The notes under the pieces: generated by a model | What the model was told of the DNA's origin: nothing | The model's input: only the letters and a program-made list of their open reading frames with translations | Database searches by the model: none | Part shown: positions 63,597 through 64,000 of the stretch, piece by piece | How positions within the stretch are numbered: position 1 is the stretch's first letter | How the letters are laid out: each line of letters opens with the position of its first letter | Program-made: the position numbers and the translations under genes | Assembly: GCA_031417835.1 (NCBI GenBank) | Contig: JANOWJ010000041.1 | Coordinates: 30,679 to 94,678, forward strand | Length of the DNA: 64,000 nt | Direction of reading: 5' to 3' | DNA from: JADJLQ01 sp031417835 | GTDB taxonomy: Bacteria; Bacteroidota; Bacteroidia; Chitinophagales; Saprospiraceae

Positions 63597-64000
63597 ATGA
63601 AAAAAATGAATTCACTCCCTTTATCCCTTTATTATAGCGTGCTTGCGTTACTGTGGGTATTCACCTCTGACGCCCAGATCATGGAGTCAACTAAAGTAAT
63701 GAGCAAAGGACAACAAAGCAGCCTCACAATAGATATTCCGGATGTCTCTGCAGAATATACGGAAAGCGTATACAAGGATTTTATCAAAGATTTTAAAGGT
63801 AAAACCAAAAAGGATAAAAAATCGAATGAATGGTTTAGTGACGACAGCAAGGTCGCTTCCATAGCTAATGGTGCACCGGTAGATATCTACTCCAAAATTG
63901 AATCCGTAGGCAATAAAGCTGTGGTGAATATGTGGGTCGACTTAGGTACAGGTTATATCAATTCATCTACCTATCCACGAGAATATGAAGAAGCAGGAAA
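63597..64000 (+). CDS. Exported protein of unknown function, partial (C-terminus outside the window)
   Basis: An ATG at 63597 opens a frame with no stop to the right edge (134 residues). A signal peptide runs to about residue 27 (SDAQI). The mature part begins with a charged segment (KVMSKGQQSSLTIDIP), a Lys-rich stretch (KDFKGKTKKDKKS) and ends in GNKAVVNMWVDLGTGY before the edge. I do not recognise the family. Confidence 0.75.
   Translation, partial: MKKMNSLPLSLYYSVLALLWVFTSDAQIMESTKVMSKGQQSSLTIDIPDVSAEYTESVYKDFIKDFKGKTKKDKKSNEWFSDDSKVASIANGAPVDIYSKIESVGNKAVVNMWVDLGTGYINSSTYPREYEEAG

Overview
The window is a chromosomal segment of a Bacteroidota bacterium, most likely of the Saprospirales/Saprospiraceae type (lineage inferred from gene content only). 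The signs are a SusC/SusD pair, type IX secretion C-terminal domains of both the gliding-type (33.2-33.5 kb) and the Por-type (34.1-34.3 kb), a Y_Y_Y beta-propeller sensor kinase, TAnnTTTG-like -7 elements, and no clear Shine-Dalgarno sequences. Base composition looks even and moderately AT-rich. I see no prophage, insertion sequence, CRISPR array, rRNA or tRNA gene.

Layout. 0-0.4 kb: 5' part of an HlyD-type efflux adaptor (edge-truncated), then a 549-base gap. 1-4.6 kb: PLP transsulfuration enzyme, RadC, MsbA-like ABC exporter. 4.8-8.4 kb: membrane protein, family 2 glycosyltransferase, GMC oxidoreductase and a four-helix membrane protein. 8.5-13.6 kb: orphan SusC/SusD pair closed by a strong terminator. 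13.8-17.8 kb: translationally overlapping methyltransferase, sterol desaturase-family hydroxylase and 7TMR-DISM adenylate cyclase. 17.8-24.8 kb: a divergent locus of a predicted outer-membrane beta-barrel, a 1023-residue exported protein without a recognisable domain and a multi-FN3 protein; this is my best candidate for an undescribed system. 24.9-27.9 kb: PadR regulator plus FtsX/MacB-type permease with a candidate operator. 28-31.2 kb: a DUF433/DUF5615 module, the rsmI-purS-pssA housekeeping run, and a MntA/HepT module. 31.5-36.1 kb: gliding-type surface protein, LptC, a heme/copper type IX cargo and a zinc-ribbon protein. 36.4-41.4 kb: gamma-glutamyltransferase, second DUF433/DUF5615 module, bacilliredoxin, DUF2207 membrane protein. 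41.6-48.6 kb: sortilin/BNR-repeat protein and a large propeller histidine kinase. 48.7-52.1 kb: divergent glpK and glpD. 52.3-54.3 kb: LD-carboxypeptidase and dipeptide epimerase. 54.4-55.1 kb: third DUF433/DUF5615 module. 55.3-57.2 kb: DsrE protein, a repeat-rich intergenic region and an AONS-like PLP enzyme. 57.3-61.1 kb: c-type cytochrome/dehydrogenase lipoprotein, a cysteine-free FGE-fold protein and a DUF1080 protein. 61.1-64 kb: serine dehydratase, lipid kinase and an edge-truncated exported protein.

How it fits together. Most genes are envelope or central-metabolism functions in short runs with 4-29 base overlaps. Glycerol use (glpK/glpD), muropeptide recycling (LD-carboxypeptidase/epimerase), lipid A transport (lptC) and phospholipid synthesis (pssA) are clear. 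Four two-gene toxin-antitoxin-like modules are interspersed singly among housekeeping operons instead of forming one island.
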